Source: an uncultured Clostridia bacterium (GTDB lineage: Bacteria; Bacillota; Clostridia; Christensenellales; Borkfalkiaceae). From it: DNA of 59,388 nt. Shown here piece by piece: positions 1 through 9,953 of the stretch (the first letter of the stretch is position 1; every line of letters starts with the position of its first letter). The position numbers and the translations under genes are program-made. Location of the stretch: the NCBI GenBank assembly GCA_947626935.1, contig CANQUD010000008.1, positions 1-59,388 on the forward strand. The letters are read 5' to 3'. The notes below the pieces were generated by a model, which worked only from the letters and a program-made list of their open reading frames with translations, did no database searches and was not told the origin of the DNA.

Positions 1-77
1 AAGATCACGGCAAACGTCTATGACGCCACCGTCACGCTCACAGCGGGGACAACATTCACCGTAGAGACGGAGAAGTA
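1..77 (+). repeat. Exact 77-base repeat, copy 1
   Basis: Bases 1-77 are identical to 1114-1190. The offset of 1113 bases is 371 codons, exactly two protein modules. The repeat therefore marks a recent two-module duplication or gene conversion inside the surface protein gene. Confidence 0.95.
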
Positions 78-3000
78 CACGGAGATCGTGAAGTGTGCGG
101 AAGATCTCATCGATCTCTTCCGAGACGGGAAAGTAAAGGCGGCAGTGAGCTATGAGAAAGACGCCCTTACGGTCAAGGGAGATGTCGATATCGACTTTTC
201 CGACACGAAGGACGTGAAGGTGAAGGGAGACCTTCAGCTGTATTATAAGACCGCCTCTGTGGAAGCAGGCATTTACTACGGGCAAGACAAACTTCTTCTC
301 AACATCGGCGGGATCAAAGTCAAGGCGACCGTATCGGATGCAATCGAACTTCTCAAGGGCGAACTGGGCGGAGGGATGACCTCGGAAGAGACAGATCTCC
401 TCACGAAAGTATTGTCTCTTACCTTCGGGGAATATCTTGAATTCTCCGATCAAGACAACACGCTCTCTATTACCGTAAAGGGAACAGAGCTGTTGCATGA
501 ACTGGGGATCGAATTCGCCCTCGGGAAGGTGACGCTCGAAGCGAAGGACGGGAACTTGTCCGTCCATGCCCTCGATGCGGATATCACCCTCTCGAAGGGG
601 AACCCTGTCACGGAAGAGAGCGGCAAGGACTATGCGGAGATCCTTCCCGCGGTGAAGGAAGTGATCGCTCTCGTCAAGACGGGACTTCTGAAAGGGGAAG
701 TGAAGTTCGCAAAGGGAGACCTCAAAGTAGAAGGGACGATCCTTGTAGACTTCAGAGATACAAAGAACATTCAAGCGCAAGGGGATCTTACCCTTACCTA
801 CCACGATATCCCGAAGAAGGTTCGGATCGGCTTTGTCGGGAACACGCTCTATCTTGACTTGGACGGGATCAAGCTCTCTGCAAATGTGGAAGAGGCGATC
901 GGGCTTGTGAAGTCCTTCCTCAAGACAGATGAAAAAGACAAAGAAGAGAACGATCTCATCGAATCGCTGCTCCGTCTCGATCTCGGCAAAGTCCTTACGG
1001 CGGAGAACACGGAAGGCGATACCCTCAAGCTTACTCTCAAGGGCACCCAATTGTTGCAGGCGCTGGGACTGGGCTTCGATCTCGGCGATGCGGTCATCGG
1101 GATCGCAGACGGCAAGATCACGGCAAACGTCTATGACGCCACCGTCACGCTCACAGCGGGGACAACATTCACCGTAGAGACGGAGAAGTATATTCCTGTC
1201 ATGCCGTATGCAGCGGCGATCGCCGAACTCGTGCGCGGCGAAGCGTTGCGCGGAGAAGTCACCTTCCACGCCGGCGATCTCACCGTCACAGGCTCGGTCA
1301 CGCTCAACCTCGGTACCTTCGCCGCACAGGCGGAACTGACCTTCCATTATCAGAAGATCGACAGAACGGTCGGCATTCTCTATGCGACGGAGATCGCGGA
1401 AGATACGGAAAACAAGACAGGTTTCATCTATCTGACGGTCGACGGACTCAAACTCAAGGTCAGTGTCTCCGATGGCATCGGGATCATCCGAAGCATGCTT
1501 CCCGACTCTGCGAAGAGCGACGGGGAAGCGACCGACCTCATCGGGAAGCTCCTTTCTCTTACCTTCGGCAATGTGATCATCCCCGAAGAAAAGGACAACA
1601 CCTTGCAGCTGACCCTGTTCGGGAAGGATATTTTGAGCGCTCTCGGCGTCAATTTCGACCTCGGGAACGTGCTCCTCACGGTCGGGCGGGACGGAAAGAT
1701 CTCCGTTTCCGCAGACGCGATCACGGAGAAAGCGTACAGCTTGCAGATCGGGCTTGAAGGCGGCAAGGCATTTGAAGTTTCGACGGAGAACTATTATGAT
1801 CTGACTCCCGTCCTCAAGGAACTTCCCGCGCTCATGTCCGCAAAGGAGATCGCGGTGAAGGGGAGCATTTCCCTCGCTCTCGATTCGACGGAAATTTTGC
1901 TCGACGTCGAGGAAGGCGTTCTTTCGTGGATGGACGGACTGAAGGTCTACCTCGACACGACGCTCACCGTTCTCGGCACGCAGCACGATCTGAAGCTCCG
2001 CATCACCGACGGCGACATCTGGTTCGCATACGGCGTCTTGGGCGTGCATCTCTACTATACCGACTTCCCGCAGCTCGAGAGCGCTCTGATCGAAGTCTAC
2101 GACCGTGTCCGCGGCATCGTACAGCAGGTGGTCGGCGAGGCAGAAAATCCGCTGCCCGCGATCGAACACCTCGGCGACCTGCTCGCTCTCCTGCAGGGAG
2201 CGGAGACGGCGGCAGAGGGGATCGGCGCCGTGGTCGGAAAGGCGCAGACCTTCGACTGGACGGAACTCGTGCAGGGACTCGCGATCGGCGCTTCCACCAT
2301 GGAAAACGGCATCGCGGGCGTCACCTACAAGGGAATTTCCCTCGACATTCTGAACGAACTCGACGCGGAGGGACTCCTCGGGCTTGTCCTCGGCTATGAA
2401 CAGGACGGTCTCAAGCTCGGCGCGACCCTGCATGCGAACGTTTTCGGGGGACAGATCCCCGAAATGCCGCCTGTCACCTATCTCGATGCGGACGATCTTT
2501 CCGATCTCATCGACTACATCGGCGCGGCGGTCGGACTCGTCACGGAGAAGAATCTCTCCATTCAGATCGACGGCAAAGTGACATCGACGGAAGAAAAGTA
2601 CGCCGAATTCGACCATGTCAAGTACACGCTTTCGGGCATGCTCGAATATGCTTCGGACGGCTTCCCGATCTCCCTCGACGTGGACGGCAGAAGCCTTGTC
2701 GTGTCGCCCGAAGTCTCTCTCCATGTGTCCTTCTCCATGATCGCCTCGTCCGCGGAGGACAAGAGCCTCGAACTCGACATCATGGTCCTCGACGCCGTCG
2801 CAAAGAACGGAGCCGTGGAAGAGGACGACATCCTCGACTTCTACATCTCCGTCTCCACGGTGGGGAAGGACGGCGAGGGCTACCAGCCGCTCAGGCTGTA
2901 CGCGCCCGCAAACGAGGTCATGACGCTCCTTTCGGGCATCTGCGTGATGCTCGATCTCGACCCCGCCATTCTCCACGACTTCCTGATCTCGAGGTGGCTT

Positions 3001-6000
3001 ACCGCCGAGAACGTGGGGCAGCTCAAGGGGCTGGGCGACAGTCTCCGCCCGCTCCTCGGGAAACTTCTCGGTGTCGGCGACGGGACCGAAGAAGCCGCGG
3101 CGCTCCTTTCCGACGCTGCCGTTGACCGCGGCGGTCTCTTCACGGCGCTCAAACTTTCGCGTGCGACGGAAGAGGGCCTTGAAAACTCCTTCACCTTCTC
3201 CCTCAATTCCGACCTGCTCTACGGCAAGGAAGGCATGGACGGCGACATCTCCGTCACGATCAAAAAGACGAAGAATGCGGCGGGGCAGAGCGTGCTCTCT
3301 CTCCTCTCGCTGGAGAACATTTTCAACAAGTCAGGCTCCGAAAAGACGTCTGTCTCCGTCGCGATCGGGACGCCCGAGTCGATCGAACGCCCGACGCCCG
3401 ACAAAGTCACGGGAACGGTCGAGGCGGGAAGCTACTTCAACGTACAGGAAGTCCATACGCTCATCCTCGCGCTCGCGAAGTCGGCGACCCACGGCGAAAA
3501 CGAACAGGGCGAACTCATCACGGGCGAAGAGACTCCTCATCACTACGTGATCAATCGGAACTTCTACATCGACGGGTCGGCGAACCTCGATCTTCACCTC
3601 AGCATTTTCGGCAATGTCGTGCAGGTCAATATCAGGATCATCGCGATCTCCGTCAACCTCGACGAGGACGGCAGTGTCGGCATCAACGTCCGCTTGGAGT
3701 ACGACGGACTGCACATGGGGCTTGCGGGTCTCCTCGGCGATTCCGACGTCATCAAGGGGAACAGCATCCTCGACGTCACGATCAAGGAGAGTCCGCGCAA
3801 GGGAGAGGGTCTCATGCTCTACATGAAGCGCACGCAGACCACCGAATTCGACGGAAGCAAGACCGTGCAGCTGCCCGTGCCCTATGTGCTCTACCGCGCC
3901 TTGCCGCTTTCCAACTTCATGAGCAACTATATGGAACATCTCTGCTTCATGTTCAACCTCAGCGAAGCGGTGATGAACAACATCATGGAGCTTGTCGGAA
4001 ACAGCAGCAGCGGCGGAAGCGGCGAAACGGGCACCCAGCCCACCGATCTCGGTGCATGGCTGCAGAAGATCGTCTCGTCCTGTTCCTATGAAAAGAAGGG
4101 CGCGACGGACGCATGGACGCTCAACATGAACGCCGCGGGTCTCACGGGGAGCAGCTCCTTCAAGGAGATCAAGGTCGTTTTGACGACGGACGAGAAGGGG
4201 TACCTGCGCGACATCACGGCGAACCTCAACATCGCCGACATCGTACTCGTCTCCGCCGACCTCAAGTGGCGCAACCCGGGCGGCAAGATGGACGAGAATG
4301 TCACCGACAAGACGGAGGACATCGCCGAGACCCTCGAAGCGGCGATGAGCAGCAAGCTCGCGACGGCGCAGTGGGATACGGTCAACTACCTGCAGGGGCA
4401 GATCACGACGGTCAAGTACGTCTTGCGGGATAAGCTCTTGGGCACGCAGGATGTTGTGTTCGATCCCGAGACGGGCGAACCGTACGTGAGCCTGAACTAC
4501 CCGCGCTTCAGCGAGGAAGAACTGAACGCATACCTCGGCTACACGCCGAAGTGGCAGGAGACCGAAGTCATTTCCTTCGGGTATACGGTCATGGGCGACT
4601 ACCGTCCCAACGACTACATGCTCAAATTTGTCAGCGACAGGCAGATCAAGGAAGCGCTCGGTCTCGGCTACGAGGAGAGAGAAGAGGGCGGCAAGTGGAT
4701 CTACACCAAGGCGTGGACGTACGATACGCCGATCGAACTTCCCTTCAGCAGGGAAAACGACATGTACATCGACTACTTCGAATGTCCCACGGGCGGCAAG
4801 CACACGAACAACGATCTTTCTCTCCACATCTATACCGACCCCGAGATCGAATTCAAGGCGCATTGGGAATACGTCGAGTACACGGTGGAATTCATGGCGG
4901 ACGGCAAGGTGTACGGGACCGCAAAGGGTCACTGGAACGAACCCGTCACCGCACCCGAAGGGACTCCCGCAAAGGACGGCTATACCTTCGATCAGTGGTT
5001 GAATGTGCCCGAGAAATTCGTCGGGAACGAGAAGGCGGAAGCGCTCTTCACGCCCAACCACTACACCGTCACGATCGTCAGCGACTATAACATTGAAGGA
5101 TTCGACTCTCATTTCGTCCCGACCGAAAAGATCGGAGAGCAATACGCGTGGACGCTCGACTTCGTCTATGACGAGCGGTATCCGCTGCCGACGGACGTCC
5201 GTCTCAACGATTTGGGCATGATGCTCAAGGGCTTCCGCATGGAAGGAGACGGAATGTACTTCGAGAGCCTTCCCAACGTACTCCAAGCGACGACGTTCAC
5301 CGCCGTCTGGGAAGAGATCGGCTACGACATCGAGTTCATGTATGACGACAACACCCGCGCAGGTCTCCGCAACATGCACAAGGGGGAGACCCTTGACGAG
5401 GGCGACCTTCCCGCGATCGACGCGGAACATCAAAAGAAGGGCTACGTTGCATCGTGGGATATCGACGTCGAAACCTTCGAGGTCACGCAAGCACAGCAGA
5501 TCAAGGTCAAGTACACGCCGATCACCTATATTATCTACGGACTCAGCCGCTTCAAGGTGGAAACGTTCGAGCAGGTGACCGAGGTCTTTGAGTCCGAGGG
5601 CATCACGGGGACGGAGTACTACGCAAAGCGCTTTGCCTACACCTACGGCGTGTATACGAACGGCAACAACTACGACCTGCATAAGGGCGTCAGCGACGAT
5701 GTCTTCGGTTACGACTTCGACGGATGGTATACCGAACGCTTCGGCGGCGGCTCCTACGGCAAGGTGACCTACCTCAACGACGAGATCTTCGAGGAGCTTT
5801 TCGGGCTTGACAACATCGGCGACAACGTCGAAAAGGGACTGGACGGCAAGAATATCCTCTATGCGAACTGGATCGATAACTCCGTCGATGTTCACCTCTA
5901 CAGCGACGTCGACTTCAAGGGCAGAACGGGCAGCGATGCGAGCGGATATTACAAGACCGTCAAGCTGATGGAAGGCGACTATAACGTCACAGAGATCACG

Positions 6001-7710
6001 CTCGAACCCATGGGCGAACAGAAACTTCATCAGCTCGGCTGGTGGTACGAGGGCGAAAGCGGCTGGCAGCTCATCACCGACGTCGCAAGCTTCCGCAACA
6101 ACGATTCCCGCAAACAGGCGGCGGTCACCCTCTATGCGCTCTGGATCGAGGAGATCGAAGTGAAGATCGAGGAATTCTCCACAAGCAATATGATGGGCGG
6201 GTCGCAGTACAACATCGGCGGCACGGTCGCGGGCGGAAAGCCGTTCGGGAAGAAGAGCGGACAGATCTACGGCACGGACGAGGCGCCGAACGTCGAATGT
6301 CTCGTACAGGGCTTCTATGTCCTGTACAATACGGACGGGTCGAAGAGCGACTCTCCCGGCGGCAAGCAAGAGATTACGATCGAAAAGGATCCGAACAGCG
6401 ATCTTCGCACATTCAGCAAGAACGGCATGAACAGCATGACCTTCCGTGATATGTTGGGTGCGCCCGGCGCGGACTTCGGCGGATTGCTTCTCCAGATGAC
6501 CTTCAAAGCAGGAGAGCAGACCATCACCCTGTACGGCGGCAGCGTCGTGTCTTACAAGACCTATACGGTGCGCTACCTCAACGAAAGCCATGAACCTCTC
6601 TCCGCAGACGAATACACGGCGGAGAATGTCAGGATCGGCTATCACGGCAAACTCAACGTCTCAAGCGTCGACTATCAATACGATGCGATCAAGCTCAACA
6701 GCTTCGTCTATGTAAAAGATCTCTTCCCCGTGGAACCCGCCGTTCCCGAGAAAGAGGGGTACCGCGGAGAATGGTCCTCGAAGCCGACCGACGAGGTCAC
6801 GGGCACGCTCGACATCGTTCCCGTCTACCATATCCTCTCTTACGAAGTCACCTTCGTCAGCGACGAGAAGGTCGGCGTCGACTGGATCGAGGACAGTAGC
6901 TTTGACGGCAAGTACGTCTACAGAGTATCCATGGAGTACGGCGCGACGGTCACCTTCTGGGCGAACGACGCACAGCTCGGCGAGACGTTCACGGTCAAGG
7001 CGAATGCGGAGAACGTGGTCTATCTGCCCGACAGGGATACCGTTACCGCGGCAGTCGGAGGCAGGTGGCTGTGGAAGGCGGAGATCGGCGGGACGGATGC
7101 TTCGTTCACTGCCGTTGCCGACCGCGACCTCGTCACCTATAAGAGCGACATCATATTCAACTACGGCGACAGAGAGACGTCCGCGTTCACGGCGCAGTTC
7201 GATGCGGAGAGCGATCCCGAAGGGTACACGCTCATCACGCCGACGAGAGAGGGCTACACCTTCCTCGGCTGGTTCGAGAACACGGAGAGCGGCTGGGTCC
7301 ATGTCACTTCCTACATGCCGACAACGGAAGGGGAGCGGCTCAATAAGACCGTCGAGGCGCTCTGGGTCAGAGATTTCACGGTCGAGATCACCAATGTGAA
7401 ACGCTCGGGCTTCATCGTGTACAACTATAATATCACGGCGGCTGTCAGATTCGAGGGAGACCTTCTCGTCGGGAAGCCCGCTTCGGCGGTCAACGTCAAG
7501 ACGTCCTATCGTTTCTATGCAAACAACGATACGAACTTCACGGCGGACAACAATGCTTCCTTCGAGCCGAACGAATTGACGAAGGAGCAATCGTGTCAGT
7601 TCTCCAATCGCTCCAAGAAGAGCAATGCGCATGCGGTGGTCTACTTCACCTTCACGCTCGGCGACTGGAGTTCGCAGATGGAAGAAGTCCATGCGACCAA
7701 ACCGTTCTGA
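1..7710 (+). CDS. Giant surface repeat protein, 5' truncated by window edge
   Basis: The reading frame is open from base 1, so the true start lies upstream; 2569 residues are visible. The visible N-terminal part is a tandem array of beta-rich modules of about 185-200 residues. Module ends lie near residues 26, 211, 397 and 598 and are marked by an ETEKY or STENY-like sequence; a degenerate fourth module follows. Each module carries a (V/I)xGxLxLxY pattern, a DGIK-type strand, and a DLL..LLSLxFG block. From about residue 1620 to 2460 there are several InlB B-repeat-like (Flg_new) units with GYTF.GW and ALWV-type ends. No LPXTG motif or C-terminal membrane segment is seen, so anchoring must come from the unseen N-terminus (signal peptide or lipobox) or be absent. 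A strong terminator follows the stop. The role is unknown; a cell-surface or secreted adhesin-like protein is the inference. Confidence 0.85.
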   Translation, partial: KITANVYDATVTLTAGTTFTVETEKYTEIVKCAEDLIDLFRDGKVKAAVSYEKDALTVKGDVDIDFSDTKDVKVKGDLQLYYKTASVEAGIYYGQDKLLLNIGGIKVKATVSDAIELLKGELGGGMTSEETDLLTKVLSLTFGEYLEFSDQDNTLSITVKGTELLHELGIEFALGKVTLEAKDGNLSVHALDADITLSKGNPVTEESGKDYAEILPAVKEVIALVKTGLLKGEVKFAKGDLKVEGTILVDFRDTKNIQAQGDLTLTYHDIPKKVRIGFVGNTLYLDLDGIKLSANVEEAIGLVKSFLKTDEKDKEENDLIESLLRLDLGKVLTAENTEGDTLKLTLKGTQLLQALGLGFDLGDAVIGIADGKITANVYDATVTLTAGTTFTVETEKYIPVMPYAAAIAELVRGEALRGEVTFHAGDLTVTGSVTLNLGTFAAQAELTFHYQKIDRTVGILYATEIAEDTENKTGFIYLTVDGLKLKVSVSDGIGIIRSMLPDSAKSDGEATDLIGKLLSLTFGNVIIPEEKDNTLQLTLFGKDILSALGVNFDLGNVLLTVGRDGKISVSADAITEKAYSLQIGLEGGKAFEVSTENYYDLTPVLKELPALMSAKEIAVKGSISLALDSTEILLDVEEGVLSWMDGLKVYLDTTLTVLGTQHDLKLRITDGDIWFAYGVLGVHLYYTDFPQLESALIEVYDRVRGIVQQVVGEAENPLPAIEHLGDLLALLQGAETAAEGIGAVVGKAQTFDWTELVQGLAIGASTMENGIAGVTYKGISLDILNELDAEGLLGLVLGYEQDGLKLGATLHANVFGGQIPEMPPVTYLDADDLSDLIDYIGAAVGLVTEKNLSIQIDGKVTSTEEKYAEFDHVKYTLSGMLEYASDGFPISLDVDGRSLVVSPEVSLHVSFSMIASSAEDKSLELDIMVLDAVAKNGAVEEDDILDFYISVSTVGKDGEGYQPLRLYAPANEVMTLLSGICVMLDLDPAILHDFLISRWLTAENVGQLKGLGDSLRPLLGKLLGVGDGTEEAAALLSDAAVDRGGLFTALKLSRATEEGLENSFTFSLNSDLLYGKEGMDGDISVTIKKTKNAAGQSVLSLLSLENIFNKSGSEKTSVSVAIGTPESIERPTPDKVTGTVEAGSYFNVQEVHTLILALAKSATHGENEQGELITGEETPHHYVINRNFYIDGSANLDLHLSIFGNVVQVNIRIIAISVNLDEDGSVGINVRLEYDGLHMGLAGLLGDSDVIKGNSILDVTIKESPRKGEGLMLYMKRTQTTEFDGSKTVQLPVPYVLYRALPLSNFMSNYMEHLCFMFNLSEAVMNNIMELVGNSSSGGSGETGTQPTDLGAWLQKIVSSCSYEKKGATDAWTLNMNAAGLTGSSSFKEIKVVLTTDEKGYLRDITANLNIADIVLVSADLKWRNPGGKMDENVTDKTEDIAETLEAAMSSKLATAQWDTVNYLQGQITTVKYVLRDKLLGTQDVVFDPETGEPYVSLNYPRFSEEELNAYLGYTPKWQETEVISFGYTVMGDYRPNDYMLKFVSDRQIKEALGLGYEEREEGGKWIYTKAWTYDTPIELPFSRENDMYIDYFECPTGGKHTNNDLSLHIYTDPEIEFKAHWEYVEYTVEFMADGKVYGTAKGHWNEPVTAPEGTPAKDGYTFDQWLNVPEKFVGNEKAEALFTPNHYTVTIVSDYNIEGFDSHFVPTEKIGEQYAWTLDFVYDERYPLPTDVRLNDLGMMLKGFRMEGDGMYFESLPNVLQATTFTAVWEEIGYDIEFMYDDNTRAGLRNMHKGETLDEGDLPAIDAEHQKKGYVASWDIDVETFEVTQAQQIKVKYTPITYIIYGLSRFKVETFEQVTEVFESEGITGTEYYAKRFAYTYGVYTNGNNYDLHKGVSDDVFGYDFDGWYTERFGGGSYGKVTYLNDEIFEELFGLDNIGDNVEKGLDGKNILYANWIDNSVDVHLYSDVDFKGRTGSDASGYYKTVKLMEGDYNVTEITLEPMGEQKLHQLGWWYEGESGWQLITDVASFRNNDSRKQAAVTLYALWIEEIEVKIEEFSTSNMMGGSQYNIGGTVAGGKPFGKKSGQIYGTDEAPNVECLVQGFYVLYNTDGSKSDSPGGKQEITIEKDPNSDLRTFSKNGMNSMTFRDMLGAPGADFGGLLLQMTFKAGEQTITLYGGSVVSYKTYTVRYLNESHEPLSADEYTAENVRIGYHGKLNVSSVDYQYDAIKLNSFVYVKDLFPVEPAVPEKEGYRGEWSSKPTDEVTGTLDIVPVYHILSYEVTFVSDEKVGVDWIEDSSFDGKYVYRVSMEYGATVTFWANDAQLGETFTVKANAENVVYLPDRDTVTAAVGGRWLWKAEIGGTDASFTAVADRDLVTYKSDIIFNYGDRETSAFTAQFDAESDPEGYTLITPTREGYTFLGWFENTESGWVHVTSYMPTTEGERLNKTVEALWVRDFTVEITNVKRSGFIVYNYNITAAVRFEGDLLVGKPASAVNVKTSYRFYANNDTNFTADNNASFEPNELTKEQSCQFSNRSKKSNAHAVVYFTFTLGDWSSQMEEVHATKPF
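1114..1190 (+). repeat. Exact 77-base repeat, copy 2
   Basis: This is the second copy of the 77-base identical stretch at the end of a module. Identity stops right after it (tac versus tat, then divergent sequence). The upstream extent of the duplication cannot be seen because copy 1 lies at the window edge. Confidence 0.95.
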
Positions 7711-7720
7711 CACTTTGACA

Positions 7721-7756
7721 CATGAAAAAAGGACGCGTCTGCGTCCTTTTTTCATG
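7721..7756. terminator. Bidirectional terminator between convergent genes
   Basis: A perfect 16-base inverted repeat (catgaaaaaaggacgc and its complement) surrounds a 4-base loop. A-run and T-run arms give a U-rich tail on either strand. It lies 10 bases after the surface protein stop and 17 bases from the stop of the minus-strand hydrolase gene. Confidence 0.93.
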
Positions 7757-7772
7757 CAATAAGTCGTCGTTT

Positions 7773-8738
7773 TCAGTTCTGTTCGAAGATGTCCTCTTCC
7801 TCGCGGAGGGGATAGGAAGTGAGCGTATCTCCGTCAAGATTAGTCTTGTGCATGTCGATCTTGTTGATGCGGCGGTTCCCGTACGTCGTATAGTAGTAGA
7901 TCCCCCTGTCCGCATTGCAGCAGGACGTGTAGATCGTAATTTCGTCGCCGCCCTTCAGCCGCACACAGCCGCGCTGCTGTTCCACCGACCCCAAAATATG
8001 GAAGAACTGCCCGACGGCTTCCGTCTCCCCGCTGCCGCAGCGGGAGTGTTCCTTCGTGAAAGCCGCCTTGACGAAACGGGAAGGGGACGAGAGATCCCCG
8101 GGGAGTCCCATTGCGCCCATTCCGCGGCTGAATGCCTGCATGGGGTACGAAAATCTGTTTTCGGGCGGGTCGGGCGAGAGGGACATGAAGGTCGCAAGAT
8201 AGGTCATCATGCAGTCGAACGGCGGTTCGTTCGTCATCACGCCGACGGGATCGTCGTAGATCTTGAGTCCGTCCGCCGTCGGTTCGACGACGATCGCGCC
8301 GTCCCTTCCCGCGATCATCCAGTGGAGCGGGGAGAGGGGGAGCCGTTCGCTGAAGGGGATCGCCGCAAGGTGCATTCCTTTGAGCTTTTCCTTGGCGTCT
8401 TTGACGCTTTCACAGGTCCCCAAAATGTAGGGAATGAACTCAAACGGCGACACATTCTCGCGGTTTTCGGCGGGCGGAAAGTACTTCGCGCTGACGGGGA
8501 AGTTGAGTCCCGCCATGCCGAGACCCTTCTCATTGACCGCCTCATAGAAGAGAGGATAGCCTTCCTGCACATACGCCATGCCGATGAGGGCATGATGATG
8601 TTTCAGCGCGGGGAGCATGCGGAAGGGGAGCGGGAAGTTGCGGGGAACGACCGTCACCGTCTCATGATAAGAGAATTCGAGGTCGAACGTCCTGCCGAAG
8701 TAAAAGTCGTCCTTCAGAAAGGAGAGAGCCGTGCACAT
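7773..8738 (-). CDS. Bile salt hydrolase (choloylglycine hydrolase)
   Basis: This 321-residue Ntn-hydrolase is predicted to cleave the amide bond of glycine- or taurine-conjugated bile acids. The ATG at 8738 is chosen over an upstream ATG because it puts Cys at position 2, which must become the N-terminal nucleophile, and because AGAGGTG sits at the right distance before it. The expected catalytic set of the family is present: Cys2, Arg16, Asp19, Asn79 (GLNFP), Asn170 (VMTNEPPFD) and Arg221 (SPSRF). EKGLGMAGLNFP and the YTSCxxxxxGIYYYTTY stretch match clostridial enzymes closely, and the length is typical. No signal peptide is seen, so it is cytoplasmic. Residues 204-206 (Ser-Arg-Gly) lie where the substrate selectivity loop is expected. 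The gene has its own promoter and is bounded by terminators on both sides, so it is a single-gene unit. Confidence 0.94.
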   Translation of the reverse strand: MCTALSFLKDDFYFGRTFDLEFSYHETVTVVPRNFPLPFRMLPALKHHHALIGMAYVQEGYPLFYEAVNEKGLGMAGLNFPVSAKYFPPAENRENVSPFEFIPYILGTCESVKDAKEKLKGMHLAAIPFSERLPLSPLHWMIAGRDGAIVVEPTADGLKIYDDPVGVMTNEPPFDCMMTYLATFMSLSPDPPENRFSYPMQAFSRGMGAMGLPGDLSSPSRFVKAAFTKEHSRCGSGETEAVGQFFHILGSVEQQRGCVRLKGGDEITIYTSCCNADRGIYYYTTYGNRRINKIDMHKTNLDGDTLTSYPLREEEDIFEQN

Positions 8739-8763
8739 GGTTTCACCTCTTTGCTTTTTGAGT

Positions 8764-8792
8764 ATTGTACCACACTTTGCGGAAAAATACAA
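8764..8792 (-). promoter_or_regulatory. Promoter of the bile salt hydrolase gene
   Basis: Read on the minus strand, TTGTAT (8787-8792) and TACAAT (8764-8769) are separated by 17 bases, 26 bases upstream of the chosen ATG. Confidence 0.75.
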
Positions 8793-8823
8793 GGGCAAAT
8801 GGAAATTTTTCCGACCCCATATC

Positions 8824-8853
8824 AAAAAACGGCTCCCGCGGGAGCCGTTTTTG
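8824..8853 (-). terminator. Terminator after tpiA
   Basis: aaaaacggctccc and its complement gggagccgttttt face each other across a 2-base centre, with a T-run on the minus-strand 3' side. It starts 11 bases beyond the tpiA stop. Confidence 0.9.
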
Positions 8854-8863
8854 AGCGTTTTGC

Positions 8864-9610
8864 CTATTTGTCGAAGTGGACGATCGCCGCAAAGTCCTGC
8901 GGTTTCAGGGAAGCGCCGCCGATGAGTCCGCCGTCGATCTCGGGCTGCGCCATGAGTTCCTTCGCGTTGCCCGCGTTCATCGAGCCACCGTACTGGATGC
9001 GCATTCTGCCCGCATTGCTGTGCGGATACAGCTTCTTCACGCGCTTTCTGATGTACGCGATCGCGTCGTTCGCCTGCTGCGCCGTCGCCGTCTTGCCCGT
9101 GCCGATCGCCCAGATCGGTTCATAGGCGATGACGAGTTTGGAGAAGTCGCCGACGCCTTGGAAGCCTTCCTTGAGCTGTCTGTCGAGCACCTTTTCGGTC
9201 AAGCCGTTCTCGCGTTCCTCGAGGGATTCGCCGATGCAGACGATGGGGGTAAGCCCCGCCGCGAGCGCCGCAAGGGTACGCTTGTTGACGGTCTCATCCG
9301 TCTCGCCGAAGTACTGTCTGCGTTCGCTGTGCCCGATGATGACGTACTTCACGCCGTATTCGAGGAGCATCTTTGCGGAGATTTCGCCCGTATATGCGCC
9401 TTTTTCGGCGAAGTGGACGTTCTGCGCACCGAGTTTGATCCTGGAGCCGTGGAGCGCCTTTTTGACGGCGGGAATGTCGATGGCGGGAACGCACACGACG
9501 ACCTCGCACTTTGCATCCGCGACGAGGGGCTTGAGCGCCTTGACGAGCGCGACGCCTTCCTCGGCGGTGTTGTTCATTTTCCAGTTCCCTGCAATGATGG
9601 GTTTTCTCAT
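8864..9610 (-). CDS. tpiA: Triosephosphate isomerase
   Basis: The 248-residue enzyme interconverts dihydroxyacetone phosphate and glyceraldehyde 3-phosphate in glycolysis. It starts with the family signature AGNWKMN (Asn9, Lys11). The catalytic His94 sits in GHSERR, the general base Glu164 in [14 protein letters not shown], and the phosphate-binding Gly-Gly is in the YGGSM stretch near the C-terminus. The length is normal. AGGAG lies 7-11 bases before the ATG. The gene lies downstream of pgk on the same strand, but a 671-base repeat-filled gap separates them, so co-transcription is unlikely without long read-through. No convincing promoter was found directly upstream; a TATAAA near 9649 lacks a matching -35. 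Confidence 0.98.
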   Translation of the reverse strand: MRKPIIAGNWKMNNTAEEGVALVKALKPLVADAKCEVVVCVPAIDIPAVKKALHGSRIKLGAQNVHFAEKGAYTGEISAKMLLEYGVKYVIIGHSERRQYFGETDETVNKRTLAALAAGLTPIVCIGESLEERENGLTEKVLDRQLKEGFQGVGDFSKLVIAYEPIWAIGTGKTATAQQANDAIAYIRKRVKKLYPHSNAGRMRIQYGGSMNAGNAKELMAQPEIDGGLIGGASLKPQDFAAIVHFDK

Positions 9611-9670
9611 AGTGTTTTCTCCTTTTTGTCAGAATGGGTGTTGTTTTTTATACTTTTGCACGTGGCGACC

Positions 9671-9773
9671 GCCCTCGCTGCCCCTTATAGGGGAAGTGGC
9701 GAACGCAGTGAGCCAAAGGGGTTAAACCCCTCTGTCACTTCGCTTTGCTCGTGACATCTCCCCTAAACCACCC
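9671..9773 (+). repeat. Dispersed module A, longer copy
   Basis: It begins with a 25-base block (9672-9696) that recurs exactly at 59310-59334. It contains CCCCT-tat-AGGGG, AGGGGT-taa-ACCCCT and GTCAC/GTGAC inverted repeats, so it is hairpin after hairpin. Confidence 0.8.
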
Positions 9774-9840
9774 CGCAAAAATACGTTGTCTTTTTGCGGG
9801 GACCCCGAGGGGCAGCGAGGGAATGCGAAATGGTTTTATC

Positions 9841-9893
9841 CCCCCATTCGTCACGGCTACGCCGTGCCACCTTCCCCCCGCTGGGGGTCAGGT
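9841..9893 (-). repeat. Dispersed module B
   Basis: Read on the minus strand it has an ACCTGACCCC/GGGGGGAAGGT stem-loop followed by CACGGC-gta-GCCGTG. Other copies are at 21428, 21738, 27800 and 59340. Confidence 0.85.
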
Positions 9894-9902
9894 ATGAGCA
9901 GA

Positions 9903-9953
9903 GCCTACCCCTTCGGGGGGGGAGGCTCCCGCGTAGCGGGTGGTGGGGGGGAA
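9903..9953 (-). repeat. Dispersed module C
   Basis: It is a G/C-rich module whose core hairpin is CCCGC-tac-GCGGG. It lies next to module B here and in the copies near 21680 and 27858, so C and B travel together. Confidence 0.85.

Noticed and set aside
3331..6645. Long open frame on the minus strand (1104 codons)
   Set aside because: It lies wholly opposite the surface protein and has no ribosome binding site or domain. Codon bias at this GC removes stop codons on the opposite strand.
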